From the NCBI GenBank assembly GCA_963555705.1, contig OY743169.1, positions 565,501-629,500 of the forward strand: a stretch of 64,000 nt of DNA. The letters run 5' to 3'. The DNA is from Ligustrum vulgare (taxonomy: Eukaryota; Streptophyta; Magnoliopsida; Lamiales; Oleaceae). A program made the translations under genes and the position numbers. Of the stretch, positions 12,179-23,798 are shown piece after piece (positions within the stretch are counted from its first letter, which is position 1; each line of letters begins with the position of its first letter). The notes beneath the pieces were generated by a model. It was not told the origin of the DNA. It was given only the letters and a program-made list of their open reading frames with translations, and ran no database searches.

Positions 12179-13006
12179 TGACGCGATCCCAATTGGGGAA
12201 TCTCGACAAACACGGGGAAATAACACAATTAAAACATAGGAAAGATTTAAGATAGATTAAACACGAAAATAAACAAGAACGCAAGGAAATAAATAACGGA
12301 ATTAAAGATAGATCGACGATAAAACCTTGACCCGACAATCACGACGCAATTAATGACGATGCAGATTGAAGAACCAAGATTGGTGAACGCTACAAGGGTT
12401 GTCAATTCCTTGATAAGTTCATTGGGTGAACGCCACAAAGATCGAATCGTTGATAAGTTCAAGAAAAGGGAATAACTCAACCTTTAACAAGAAAATCCTC
12501 TCTCAATTTAATTCATAAACTCAAAACTGTCTTTTAGAATCATGGAAAAGAATATAAATAAGAAAAATTAACCTAGCCGCTAATTGAGCTCAAAACAGAA
12601 TCCTAATTGACCTAAAATACTAAAATAGGAAAATAAATTAAAAACGGAAAAATAGTCACAATACTCGAAAATCCGGAAAATTATAGTTACGGCAGTGAAG
12701 AACTAATTTACGGTCGTAAATGACCTTCTGCTTAAGACTTACGGCCGTGACGACGGGACTTACGACCGTAAGTAAGGTTCTGCTCAAAATTTGCGATAGC
12801 TGTGTTACAGCCGTAACTTCCACTCTTATGGTCGTAAGATGACTTCTGCCCCTTTTTTTCCTGAACTTCGATTCCTTGATTCAGCTTGATCCATTCTTCT
12901 TCTCGGCTCGACTCCAACATGAAACTTGCTCCGTTTTGCACGTAGATCACTGTCATATTTTCGATGGCTCGACCTCGCCCTTCGATGCATGGTCCGGATC
13001 GTATCA
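12179..13006 (-). repeat. Element C 5' LTR with decayed palindromes
   Basis: 828 bp, same ends as the left LTR. The palindrome cluster is present at about 12686-12836, but several copies carry single changes, mostly C-T or G-A, so the palindromes have been decaying since insertion. Confidence 0.85.
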
Positions 13007-13079
13007 GTTGGCAACGGAACCTCTCGTACCCAGTCGGCAATTTTCCAGGGAAATGCTATCGTCGAGTGGCGGCGAGTAG
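13007..13079 (-). repeat. Element D 5' LTR, continuation and truncation
   Basis: Aligns with about 3020-3095 of the left D LTR, continuing exactly where the first part stops at element C. The similarity ends at GGCGGCGAGTAG, and unrelated exon-like sequence follows, so the outer part of this LTR was deleted. Confidence 0.8.
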
Positions 13080-13382
13080 TTTCTGATTTTTATCCATCAG
13101 CTTGTTATAAGCTACCTGATTCTTCTCATATTGATAATTCCCATCCGATGATTGTTTCTTACGAGAGACTCTCTTTTATCTAGAACATGATGCTTCCATT
13201 TTATCGTCTCTTATATCTGAACCGGATCTCCTGGTGCCAAACTCAGAGCTTCCAAAGGTTTTACTATAGTTTCTTTGCCTTACAGAAGTGGAATCTCCAC
13301 ATAGCACATTACCATCTTGTGATTTTGAGTGTAACTTTCCTCTTTCAGCATTTACACAGTCCTGTATTGGGTTTTGAGATCT
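13080..13382 (-). pseudogene. Exon remnant of an unrecognised host gene
   Basis: A minus-strand frame begins after a good acceptor (..aataattttcag near 13383) and reads DCVNAERGKLHSKSQDGN, SVRQRNYSKTFGSSEFGTRR, SGSDIRDDKMEASCSR, a TAA at 13176-13178, then RVSRKKQSSDGNYQYEKNQV. The frame stays open on both sides of that single stop, which suggests a long polar exon with one nonsense mutation. Element D truncates it at 13079. I do not recognise the family. Confidence 0.4.
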
Positions 13383-14902
13383 GAAAATTATTGGGTGATA
13401 ATAGTTGGAGGAGGCGCCGACGGTGATAATCGTTGGAGGAGGTGCCGACAGTGATAAGGTTGACGAGTATGGTGATGTCGGCACCAACGGTGGTGGTGGT
13501 GGTGGGTGAGGTCGATTGCAGTTTGTAGAGACAGGGTCCCCCGGGGAGATGTCGTTGATTGTATGTTGAAGGGGGGATAGTATTTTTCAAATTTTTTATT
13601 TTGTGCAGTAAATATCATTTTGATTATCTAAGGCAAGTAAGATGTGCAATTATCCCAAAATAAAACACGTATAAGCCCAGAGTTATGGACGGTCCAAATT
13701 GAGATCTTCTACCTATGGTCCTACAGATCAACCTGAAGGACCATCCAACCAGCCCATGATAAGCCGTGACCAAATAAATATATACAACCCCATGTTCAGT
13801 ACTGTATGTTAGTTGAACTAAAGAAACTGCCTTCTTCTAAGTGACTTCCCACTGGTTGTGATGTCTGGTGCATAATCATAGGGCCTAAATAGAAAGTTAT
13901 AATTTGGGGGGGGGGGGGGGGGGGTGGTTACAATCCCTATCTTAAGTTCATTAAGAAACAATTTTATCAATAGTAGCACCTACTACACTTGTTATTTAAG
14001 AATTACTTGCTGTTCATGAAACCACTCTGCAATCCATCAATCCTTATAATGTTAACATACTATACAACCTTCCAATATTCACTAAGAATTACTTTTGGTT
14101 ACTAAATTGCAAAATGAAAATCCTAATTCACTTTCTCTATGTAATCTAGAAAGAAGAAAACTTCGCCCTTTATCCACCAATATTCATTAAGACATTTTGA
14201 CAAACACATAGAACGCATAAGTAGGAAACCAAAAAATCAACACGCAAATGGAATTAAAAATTTACCAACGTTTGATAATTCGGCAGCCCTCAATGAAGAA
14301 ACATTCTCTATCATCTTCCACATAGTATTACTCTGTAAAGGGGTGGGTGAAATTATGATTTTTGACACGAAAATATCAGGCGATTTTGCACCAGAATAGT
14401 AGGTGTTGACACAGCAGTTGTCCAAAGAATCTATCAAAATTGTATATTCATTCCATTCACTCAGTTATTCAATATATCCGGTAACTTTTGTAACCGATAA
14501 AACACAGTAGTTGAAGAACTATGGAAACGAAATCCAAAATATCATTGTAAAAGTCCTATAATAAATCGTCGATAGAACGATATGGGTGCATGAAAATTAG
14601 ACCGATTTGCGTCTCGGCATCGGAGAGAGGATTGGGGAAGTGAACATCCGATTATCGTCATTCCAATCACCGAAACAATCCCAGAGGACCCTAATCTTTC
14701 TGCAAACTGTCGACGCGATAGATGAAGTATGCAGAGATTATGAAATCCAAAACTTTCTTCAAAGCTAGCAAATCGACTAATTAAGGGAATATTATACCGT
14801 AGATTCAGATGGAGGCTTCTTCTTACTGCTTGGTGTGGCGTACAAAACTTAATAGCAGTTACGATGCATAACTAATCAACCCCAGCACTTGTAAACTGGC
14901 CA
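13383..14902. other. Intergenic with simple repeats and one weak exon candidate
   Basis: Contains about two copies of a 30-bp GTGATAATNGTTGGAGGAGG repeat (13394-13460) and a poly(G) run (about 13907-13924). On the minus strand 14266-14332 is bounded by splice-like sites (AG acceptor, GTAAAT donor) and is open in two frames, so it may be a small exon, but I cannot name a family. The rest has no coding signal. Confidence 0.4.
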
Positions 14903-14910
14903 CCAGCACT

Positions 14911-15534
14911 TAGGAATGGCAATGGTTCGGGGCGGGTCGGGGCCGACTCGCCCCGAACTCGAAATGGCCAAACCTCGCCCCGACCTGCCTCGCCACGCGA
15001 CTGTTTGCGGGGCGGGTCGCGGCGGGGCGACATTCCGCCCTGCCAAATGACCCGAAATTAAAATTAATTAATTAATTAATTAATTATTATTATTTTTTTT
15101 GGTAATAAAATTTTAGGTGAAAAACTTAAGAGTCGAACTAGTTAGAGTTTTTAAGTTTGAACTTAATTAATTAATTATTATTATTTTTTTTGGTAATAAA
15201 ATTTTAGGTGAAAAACTTAAGAGTCGAACTAGTTAGAGTTTTTAAGTTTGAACTTTAAACATAATATGTATATTTGAAGGGGGGAAGAAAATCAATAATA
15301 AACAACATAATGGTATAGTGATTATGTATTCTCATACCCTTAAATCCCACCAAGGTTCAATTTTTCTAGACCTCATTAAATTTATTTTTAATTTCTCATT
15401 CAAAAAAAAAAAAAAATCCGCGAACTGGCTCCGAAATGCTGTTCGGGGCGGAAAACCCGCCCTGCGGACCCGACGGGGCGGGTCGTTTCGGGTCCTCCGG
15501 GTTTTGGGTCGTTCGAATTTTTTTGTCATCCCTA
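14911..15534. mobile_element. hAT-like MITE 1, GC-rich ends
   Basis: The ends are TAGGAATGGCAA and the inverted TAGGGATGACAA, flanked by 8-bp duplications CCAGCACT (14903-14910) and CCAGCACC (15535-15542), seven of eight matching. Eight-bp duplications and TAGGG-type inverted ends fit the hAT superfamily. The subterminal regions are packed with CCCGCC/GGGCGGG words, while the centre is AT-rich with a 91-bp tandem duplication (about 15070-15255). There is no transposase frame, so it is non-autonomous. Confidence 0.8.
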
Positions 15535-15542
15535 CCAGCACC

Positions 15543-16820
15543 AACTAAGTCAAATAATCGTGGGTAAACTGGGAAATGAGGGGAAAACCACCCAAACACA
15601 TATGTTTTTGGTGATTTAAGATAATGTTATAATGTACTAACATGGAACAATATGACAAAATCAAGAAAAAGTGAAAACAGTGAACACCAAAACGGGAAAA
15701 AATAGTACAATCTGTTCAGTGGACAAAGAAACGGTTTGTTTCGATTTTTTTGTATTTTCGAGGTAAATTATGTGATTAAAAATTGGAGAGATAAAATGAG
15801 TGTGGTAAAAAAGTGATTTGAAAATTTTTGTAAAAAAACTTGTTTATAAACCAAACAAAAAAAGACATGTTGCGGAACAGTCTGGTAATAATTATGTTGT
15901 GAATAGTATTACAGTTTTGGAAAACTTCTTTATAGTCAACATTAGTCGTTATATTTGTTGGGTTCCCATTATCCGTTTATTTATATTTGCATTGACAAAC
16001 AATTAATGTAATTGTAACCATATACTTTATGAATTGACAACAAAAGAGTCAACTGATTTTTACTTTTAAAAAAGCTCTATTAATTTTAATAGTAGCTCTA
16101 GTACAAAAATCTATATTTGCAAAAGATGTGTCTAGCAAATCATAAGTTTTGTTTACAAGCGGTTAAATTTTAAATGTTAGTGAAAATTAACAAAAGGAAT
16201 AGCGTGTCTTATATTTCAGTACTAAAAAATAATTGCAAAAAATAAGTGCAGGAAATAAATAAATTCAGGGGAAAAAAATACATAATTAACATACATACAT
16301 ACTTTAATTTGAGACAATTCAACAACTCCATGCGATCGAGCCTTACAATTACAAAGCAATGACTTACAAAAGATAAGTTTCGAAATATTATTTTTTCAAA
16401 GATTTGTGTTTTTGTCGTAAGGAAGAAATATATATTATTTGTTGTTTCCATGTTTCTCCTTTTACATCAATGTGTTTATTTTTTGTTTTTTGTTTTTTTT
16501 TCCTTTAAGGTCTATCAACAATCTTAAACGTTTATCATATGTGGGAAAAAATAGTTACCATGTTTGAGTTTTTTAGGGAGTTTGTGCCGATAAAAAAAAG
16601 TACAGTTTACCAAATGACTTATTACGTCTTTTTTGTATAGTAGATGTATTTTTTTTTTATATTTTCCGTGTTACTTATGTAAAATTATTTTTGATTTTTA
16701 GCAGATCTAGAACTTAAAAAGTTCATTTATGTAAAACTATGTATGTATTTTTAAGTTTTGGCCATATCTGGATCTTTTTGGTTTGTTTATGTAAACTATG
16801 TAACATATTTTTGATGTGTA
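15543..16820. other. Intergenic, nothing recognised
   Basis: AT-rich sequence with poly(T) and poly(A) runs and only short random open frames. No domain, repeat pair or RNA gene is visible. Confidence 0.5.
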
Positions 16821-17355
16821 TGATGTGTTCCGGACCCTCGACAATCGGAGTCATAGCAGGCTTGACGGAAAAAGTTAAATATTCAAGTCAAATAAAAGTG
16901 CAATCCAGTCAACCATGTCGGAATTAGATGCATAATATGTGATTTTATGGTCAAATTTCATCATTTGGGCTTCAAAACAGCAAGTCAATTATGGTTTGCC
17001 TATTTTAGAATTTTAGTCTAATTAGAATTCTATTTTGAGTCAATTAGCGGCTATGTTATTTTACTTATTTATATTCCTTTCCATTCATTGTAATTCAGAC
17101 TTCGATTTTGATATAAACAGTTTTTATTGAAGATTCAATAAAAGTTATAGGTGGATTCCTATGTTTTTCGAACTTATCAAGAATATTTCTTGTGACGTTC
17201 AAATATCGAACTTATTAAATATTTGCAAGAATATTTGTGGCGTTTAAATCAGAGACTTATCAAGGAGATTGGGCAAATCTTTGTGGCGTTTTGAAAGTCG
17301 TGATTTTTTTTTCGCATCGTCGAACCATCGCGTCGTGAATATCGGGTCATGATTC
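16821..17355 (+). repeat. Old C-family LTR fragment, plus orientation
   Basis: Begins TGATGTGTTCCGGACC, compared with TGATACGATCCGGACC at the element C LTR start read on the minus strand. It then shows the same landmarks in order: CAATTAGCGGCTA, TTATTTATATTCCTTTCC, repeated AACTTATCAA with TGTGGCGTT, and GCGTCGTGA near 17330. It is shorter and much diverged, and the palindrome cluster is lost. It is an old insertion on the strand opposite to C. Confidence 0.7.
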
Positions 17356-18507
17356 ATCTGTCCAACCACAACTTGAGTTAGGAACTTTCCGGCGTTTCTT
17401 TCGCTCTTCGAACCTCATCATCTTTTTTATCGGATCGATCAACATAGATAGACTGCATTTTGTGTGTTGAAATGAAATACGTATGGGTTTGGTGCAGTCG
17501 AATGAAGAGCTGAAAGCTTGAAACCATACTGTAAATGTATTCTAGTGTCAGATTTGTTTTCTTGTGAGGATTGTAATCTGCTCGGATGATATATATACAC
17601 AAAATGACAGTGCAAAACAATTTATTAAAACTTGAGAAAGTGATCTTTTCAATATGTTAAAATCATTCACATATCTGCCCACGTACTGATAAGATTTGAA
17701 TTTTGGAAATTTTCAAATTTAATAACTGTCAAATTTAAAATTCTTCACTTTAAAAATCAATTCAAGCGCCTCTGCTTTTGTATGTATAGTGCAAATTAAA
17801 AGAATAATAATCGCCTTTGAAAACTACCCTAAATTTGGAAATTGCAGACACTGTATGGTAAAGTGAATATATACTATTTTAATTGAGGAATCTTTGACGA
17901 AAGGGAATCTGGTCAAAATAAATTAATCAGAATCTCAGTTGTAATTAGTAATATATAGAATAGATAGATTTCAGTCAAAATTAATCAGAATTTCAATTGA
18001 CTTTATATATATATATATAGATTTACAAATTTGTTATAGAGGAAATTAGCTCCAGAACCTACTCAAACATTCAAAATTGAATTATATGCGATAGGATAAT
18101 ATATGTGGATTTATGGCAGTATCAAAGAAAAAAATTGGAAATATAGAATTGTTATTAAATAATTAAAATATTTAAATTAGAAGATATTAATACGGGCCCC
18201 AACTTAAACATTCCTGATTTTACTCAAAATATCAATTGAGTTTATGAACGTAACAACTTTCACTGAGTTTTCATCCAATGAATATATGAAGAAGAATTAT
18301 GCATCTTCTTGGAGAGTTTTATCCAATAGAGCTTCCATTCTGAAATCGGATGTGTGGCAGCACGAAAAGCATAAATTCACCACTTTCGATTTCTGATTAT
18401 CTTTTAAATCTGGAGCAGAATGAATTTGATTTTAGTGAGTTTCCAAGCCTTGAGTCAGGGCAAAACCAATTCCAGTTATAGACCTTACTACATCAAAGGC
18501 GCAACCA
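17356..18507. other. Intergenic, nothing recognised
   Basis: AT-rich with a short (TA)n run near 18005. I see no coding or structural feature up to the ERF pseudogene. Confidence 0.45.
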
Positions 18508-18815
18508 ATGAGCAGTAGGAAGAGGAAGCCTTCATTGAATATTGAATCGTCGGAGGTGAAGAAATCCATCTGGATCGACTTCTCCAAGGCGACTCGGAGG
18601 CGAAGGTGCTATATAACTTAGCAGTAGAGGAGACGAGGAATTACAGAGGGATAAGATAGCAGCCGTGGGGTGAGTATGCAGCCGAGATTCGGGATCCCAA
18701 GGGGATAGGTAAACGCATCTTGCTTGGGACGTTCAATACCGTTGTCCAAGCCGCCAAAGCTTTCGATAGGGTGGCATTCAAGATATGACGATGAAAGGCA
18801 ATTGTTGATATAACT
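18508..18815 (+). pseudogene. AP2/ERF transcription factor pseudogene
   Basis: Opens with an ATG (MSSRKRKPSLNIES) and a basic stretch. After two stops and a frameshift near 18615-18630 it runs into a clear AP2/ERF DNA-binding domain: RNYRGIR, stop, [15 protein letters not shown], then [20 protein letters not shown] and VAFKI. The YRG element, WG..AAEIRD and the LGTF..A.AFDR helix are all present. At least three stops and one frameshift make it non-functional. Intact members bind GCC-box or DRE promoters in stress and ethylene signalling. Too little is left to place the subgroup. Confidence 0.8.
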
Positions 18816-20934
18816 AACACAAGTTAATGCCATTTGGTCATTTTTCCCATTCAGCATGAAATTTTAGATGTGGCTGGAACAACAAGAAGAGGAAGAAAAA
18901 TTCAATGTTTTGAAATGTCGTACTTGATGATCATTTAAAAGATAATCTATTTCTAATAACTGACAATATCATACAGTTGGAGCAGGTATTTTTCGATGTC
19001 CGGACTAGTTGGTTAAAGGAGACGAACATCACTAATTTTTGGAAATCAATTTATGTACTTCGACTTGTTCAGTCCAACAACAAACACTTTTTCGTCAACT
19101 GCATACTGAAAATGCGAGCGTTAAGAAGATTTCATACAAGTCTTGAAAGCATGTATGAAATTTATATAGTTATATGATTGTTTTAATAGAGAATTCTACT
19201 GTAATCCTTAAACTATGTAATTTTTTTTATCTTCATGAACTCCTTCAAATTCATATGTGCTGTTGTTTCCTTTTATGGGTGCATCGAATGAACATTGCTT
19301 CTTCTTCAATCTGTTTGCATTTATTAATCTTGGTTCCGGATTCATTTACACATTTAAAGATTTGATACGTGGATAAATTTTGAAACGAGGTGGTTGAAAC
19401 GGTATTAAAGCACGGTGAGGCATAAAATTGATATAAAATTCAGATAATGACAGTAAACCTTGCAATGAATGTGGAATTTTTTTTTTTGAAAAACCAATCA
19501 CCGTCTTCAGACTTCTTTCTATTATATCACTTTCTCCGGTATTAGTTGTTTGATGCCATTGCTTTGGAAGATGCTGATAGTGTGCCCACAGATAACCTTG
19601 ACGAATCGCATAGCAACAAATTAAGTCTCACGAATTGGTTTCTATTGTTTTGGTTTTGAGCCATTGCTGTTTTGTATTACAGAAGCTTAGTGCACTCAGA
19701 ACTCAGTGAGATGAGAGAAGAAAAGAAAATGCAAGGGAATTTATTGAAAAGAGAATAGTGAGATTTAATTACCACGAAAGATTCCCAATGGAACTGGAGA
19801 TTCTTTCCCAATTTAAATGTATATTTTAACGGTACTTTGGAACTTTCCTCTGCCTTTTTCCAAGAAAAAAATGTACTATTAGCTGTCTCACATAGCACCA
19901 TATATCATTCGATAGATCTAGCAATGAAATTGTTGAAAGTTGTGAAGTTGAATTGTACTATTCACTCCAATTGACTGCGTATCACCAAATTTCATATGCT
20001 ATTTTAATGAAACTTTGTAGCGTCAAGCGGGGGTACCCCTCATAATGAGGTCAAATTTACGTGTCTCATTGTGTATTTACTTTTTGTTTGTTCTCTTACG
20101 CTTAGGATCATGTTTAGTTTTTAATAGAATCACCGTATGAAGTGAAGATAATATTTTGTATAGTTCATAGCAAACTTATTGAGAACGAGACTTGATTTTT
20201 TGTTGTAGTTGTTGTTCCCTCGCACAACACCAACATTTCTTTGCATATATAACAGCAATACGGCCTAGAAGGGTTGAATCCTGATGTGGTATCTGATTTC
20301 GGAATGCATCGAAGATCCTAAAATTTGAGTTTGAAATAAAGGGAAACGTAGGTTGGTATCTGGTTCCAGAGTGCGTCAAAAGTATAAAATTGGTTAGATA
20401 TCAGCAGTGGAAATTTCTTTTTTTGATTAGTGAAAACCAGAAACAGATTTTCTCAAAATTTATCCACAAAAATAGATCAATTCAAGAAAGTATAGACTCA
20501 AATGCTATTGTAGAGCTTTGGTTGGCAATTTTTCAAAGCAACGAATTAACCATAAAATACTACAGAGATCATAGTATTTTGATAGGAGAGAAGTCTCAAG
20601 ATAATAACTGATATGCAAGGTTTCTGTCAGCACTTGAATTCTATGGGTTGAGGTCTAAAAGTGCATCTAATTGTAATTTATGCTGCATCCTTTTCATTAG
20701 CTCGTGTGTGTTTCCATAAAAATAGGCGCGATGTGTCATATATATCTTAATACCAGGGGCGATATGAAATTGATTAGGAATAACAATGAAATTTTGGAAA
20801 TCTACTGTGATACTTTTCGGCTATGATGGTTCATAAATAATTGGTTGTTGAAGAATATGTTTAAAATTTTCAGTTACGAATTAATTACATTAACTATCAT
20901 TCCTTAATCATAGGTAATATCCTTGTTTTCTCTC
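18816..20934. other. Host intergenic DNA left of element A
   Basis: No gene recognised. The last 75 bp (about 20860-20934) continue across element A at 36127 and resemble a second copy at about 36685-36845, so a small host duplication predates the insertion. Confidence 0.5.
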
Positions 20935-21618
20935 TGTTGATCACAAAATCCGGCTGGACTTTGGACCAACACGTCTCAGCTCCTCACTCTTGAACACGTG
21001 GATCTCTCCTGCGCACTTGTGACAAACAATCAGTTTGCAAAGGGGGCCGAGGTGGCTCCCGTTTGCACTCCGATGACAAAGTCGGTGCTCATTTTAAGCA
21101 AATATATATTGGGTGCGGGAAATATAAGTGTGTAAAAGAGAGAAAATGGAGAGAGAAATATATTGTTAAGAGTGAGAAATTGCTAACCCCTTCCTTGGAG
21201 GCAAGTGTGCTTTATTTATAGAAGGATTTGTTGCCCTGGATTGCGACACCTGGCGGACTTTTACACGTGTACTCACCCTAGCTCTTAAAAAGGACAATCT
21301 TGCTTTTTAACCGTAATCATTGCTATATTTCGTAGGGAATGGACGTCCGTCACATCTTGGTAAAGGCAGTGTCACATCTCTGACTTCATCCCTTGTCCCA
21401 TCCTTACATCCGAGGAGCTTTCGTAACCACCTCGGCTAAGCATAAAGCGCCTCTGCTAGCCACAAACCAGTTCGGCCAAAGGGGCTCGTGTGCCTTTCCA
21501 CCTCGGCTATTGGCCCAGGGGGATAGCTTGAACTTCTAATCACGGGCTAAAGTTCGTGGACCCTTATTGGGCCTTCACCGGTGGCCCAACGTGTCATATT
21601 TTGGGTACGATTTCAACA
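20935..21618 (-). repeat. Element A 3' LTR
   Basis: 684 bp with TGTTGA..TCAACA ends. TATTTATA at 21213-21220 is a TATAAATA box on the minus strand, matching one at 35722-35729 in the other LTR. Confidence 0.9.
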
Positions 21619-21635
21619 CTAGTCCCTCAAATCCG
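21619..21635 (-). other. Element A polypurine tract
   Basis: On the minus strand this reads GGATTTGAGGGACTAG and abuts the 3' LTR. It is a modest purine tract in the expected place. Confidence 0.5.
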
Positions 21636-22492
21636 ATGTGGTCATTCATGGACAGATCGAATTTGCCATAATTTCGCAGCAATAATTATGTTCAAGTTTA
21701 ATCATTTGTTATATCAAATATTTTGTAAGAGTTTTGCCCTTCGCCCCCTGGGAATCACTATGCAGAGCGGCGATTTTTATGATCAGGTACGGCATTCCTT
21801 ATGAAAAGTTCGGATCCACAATATAGCCGACCTCCTACTTCGACTTTTCCCTCCTAAGTAAGGGTTGGGATCACACTAGCACGTTTCTTAGGCGTCGTAT
21901 TTAATGAAAAGGGGGCTACTGATGTTGGTTCCCAAGAAATACAAAAAGTGATGGGAGTGACATTTCACAGCGCGTGGTATTCACTGCAGTAGCTGAACGG
22001 TTTCATCCCTTCCTTCGACAACTGGCGCTTTGATTAGCTCATTCCCCAAAGGGGCGTGGGTTAATCACATTAATCATACGGCTCAAAAACCGAGGATTCC
22101 AGATCATTAGGATCCCTATAAATCCTCCTTCGTTTCATTATTTTCCCCATTACCATTTTCTCAGAATCTTTGCAGCAATACTTTCGCGAAAGATTGTATC
22201 GTTTTTCCCTTTCCTGCAAGTCTTGAGTCCTCTCTTCAAGGGTTTTCTACCAAGCATCCGCCTTTAACGTTCCACAGCTTTCATTGGCTGGTTCCTCATT
22301 CCAAGTGTACAATCTCAAGCGTTCGTTCTTTGAAGGTAAATCTCTTTGTCCCTGTATGTGCAAAACTTTTCTATTTTTAGTTTCTCATTGGGAGTTTGGA
22401 AATTTCGTTTGGCACTTTGTTTTTCTTTTGATGAGTCTGACACATCTTTAAAATAAAATAAAAAATGGAAAGAGTTGGAGGAACGGGTTCAC
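21636..22492 (+). promoter_or_regulatory. Possible antisense promoter and leader remnant in element A
   Basis: Between integrase and the 3' LTR, the plus strand shows a TATAAAT at 22117-22123, a CT-rich leader with no ATG, a donor-like GAAGGTAAATC near 22335, a TTTTTAG acceptor-like site near 22380, and an ATG near 22466 (MERVGGTGSQEMLAM). It then joins integrase sequence abruptly near 22490. The layout resembles the 5' end of the antisense gene that Tat elements can carry here, as element E does. The coding body is gone. This is inferred from layout only; no homology was tested. Confidence 0.35.
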
Positions 22493-23168
22493 AGGAAATG
22501 TTAGCAATGTTAGCTTGTGGGTGATGTGGAGATGAAAACAGTTTCTTAATTCCCAGATCGTCGCACAGCTCATCTATGCTTCTGTTTTTGAAATATTTTG
22601 CATTGTCACTAACCAGTGAGTGTGGTATTCCGAACCGGCATATGACATTCTTCCAAATAAACATGGTGGTGTTGGCCTCGGTGATTCTCATCAGAGGTTC
22701 TGCCTCGACTCACTTGGTAAAGTAGTCAATCGCCACTATCGCAAAGCAATTGTTACCAACGCCCCTAGGTATAGGGCCGATAATATCAACCCCCCACTTT
22801 TCAAAAGGCCAAGGGCTAGTGTGATGCGGCTGATGTGGTATGGTTGCATGTCTTTGGCATTTATCGCACTTGTGCACGAAATCATGGGAGTCCTTTCGCA
22901 TAGTAGGCCAAAAATATCCATGTTTGAGGGCTTTCCGAGCTAGTGATAACGCCCCGGCATGGTTGTCACATATGCCCTCATGGATTTCTCTCATTACATA
23001 CCGTCCTTCCTCTGGCCCAACACATCTCAGTAAAGGGGAGGTGTAACTCCGTTTATAAAGTACGTCATCCAGGAGTACGAAATTCGCAGCGTATCTTTGC
23101 AACTTCCGAGCTGCCTTCGGCTCGTTTGGTACTGTCTGATGCTTCAAATACGCTATCATGGGATTCAT
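22493..23168 (-). pseudogene. Element A integrase, truncated
   Basis: The zinc-binding part (EIHEGICDNHAGALSLARKA, CDKCQRHA) and the first catalytic aspartate (WGVDIIGPIP) are present. A TGA at about 22707-22709, where tryptophan is expected after YFTK, interrupts the core. The second aspartate is in SLVSDNAKYF, and the sequence stops after FSSPHHPQAN, just before the catalytic glutamate, at a deletion junction near 22490. Intact integrase inserts the cDNA into the genome; this one cannot work. Confidence 0.85.
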
Positions 23169-23431
23169 CCAGATCCTTCCTCTTCCATCGCCAAAATATC
23201 CGGCCCTGGCTCAATAGAAGAAGTCAGCATGTGCTCAACTGGGATCAGATTGTGGAGCTCTGAATCACTGCTACTTGCTAATTTGGACAAAGCATCGGCG
23301 TTGGAATTCTCAGTTCTGGGAATGTCCCGTAACTCCATCTTTCCGAAGTGTACAGTTATATCTCTTACTTTTTCGAGTAAGCTACCATAGCTGGTTCTTT
23401 GGCAGAAAATTGTCCATTAAATTGGCTCACA

Positions 23432-23798
23432 ACGAGTTGCGAATCACCATTCGCCACTACGGACTTAATCTTTAAAGCTTTCGCAAGTCTTAGCGAGCTA
23501 ATAATGCATCGTATTCAGCAACATTGTTTGAGGCTTTAAAGTCAAAGCGGATCACACTGTGTAGTTTGAGTCCTTCTGGGCTTATTAGCAATATTCCCGC
23601 ACCAGATTGTCCCTCAGCCGAGGACCCATCAACGAACAATTTCCACTCTCGGCTGTCTTCCGTGTTATCAATCATCTCGAGCTGCGAAACACTATTCGCC
23701 ACTACGGACTTAATCTTCAAAGCTTTCGCAAGTCTTATCCAGCTAATAATGCCTCGTATTCAGCAACATTGTTTGAGGCTTTAAAGTCAAAGCGGATC
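23432..23798 (-). pseudogene. Element A second RNase H (aRNH), duplicated
   Basis: Encodes the archaeal-type RNase H characteristic of Tat elements (REWKLFVDGSSAEGQSGAGI, SNNVAEYDALLA). The segment is in tandem: about 247 bp at 23432-23678 repeat from 23679 and continue beyond element B at 30649. Two first halves of the domain therefore follow each other, with the junction at NSVSQLEMIDNTED. Element B sits inside the second unit. The domain is destroyed by both events. Confidence 0.8.

Larger units (their letters stand above)
8859..13006 (-). mobile_element. Element C: gypsy deletion derivative nested in the D LTR
   Basis: Two LTRs of 831 and 828 bp, both starting TGACGCGATCCCAAT and ending CGGATCGTATCA, flank 2.5 kb of internal sequence. 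The 5-bp flanks are GCTGG on the left and GTTGG on the right, a target-site duplication with one change. The intact sequence across the site is visible in the other D LTR near 3021. Internally it keeps a PBS-like site, gag, part of the protease and a polypurine tract, but RT, RNase H and integrase are missing, so it would need enzymes from a relative. Confidence 0.9.
1744..13079 (-). mobile_element. Element D: degenerate Tekay/Del-like Ty3/gypsy retrotransposon
   Basis: The two LTRs begin with the same sequence on the plus strand (TGTGACGCCCCGAGTTTCGT) at 1744 and 7610. The element reads on the minus strand: an iMet-type primer site sits inside the right LTR and a purine tract beside the left one. 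Only about 3.5 kb of internal sequence survives, with a protease fragment and an integrase C-terminus with chromodomain. No RT motifs remain. The right (5') LTR is split by element C and then cut off at 13079, losing about 1 kb relative to the left LTR, so no target-site duplication can be checked. The chromodomain points to the Tekay/Del chromovirus lineage. Confidence 0.8.

Noticed and set aside
14560..14720. Minus-strand 39-residue frame (MTIIGCSLPQSSLRCRDANR) as a transit peptide
   Set aside because: Short, and no following exon is convincing; only the possible exon at 14266 was noted.
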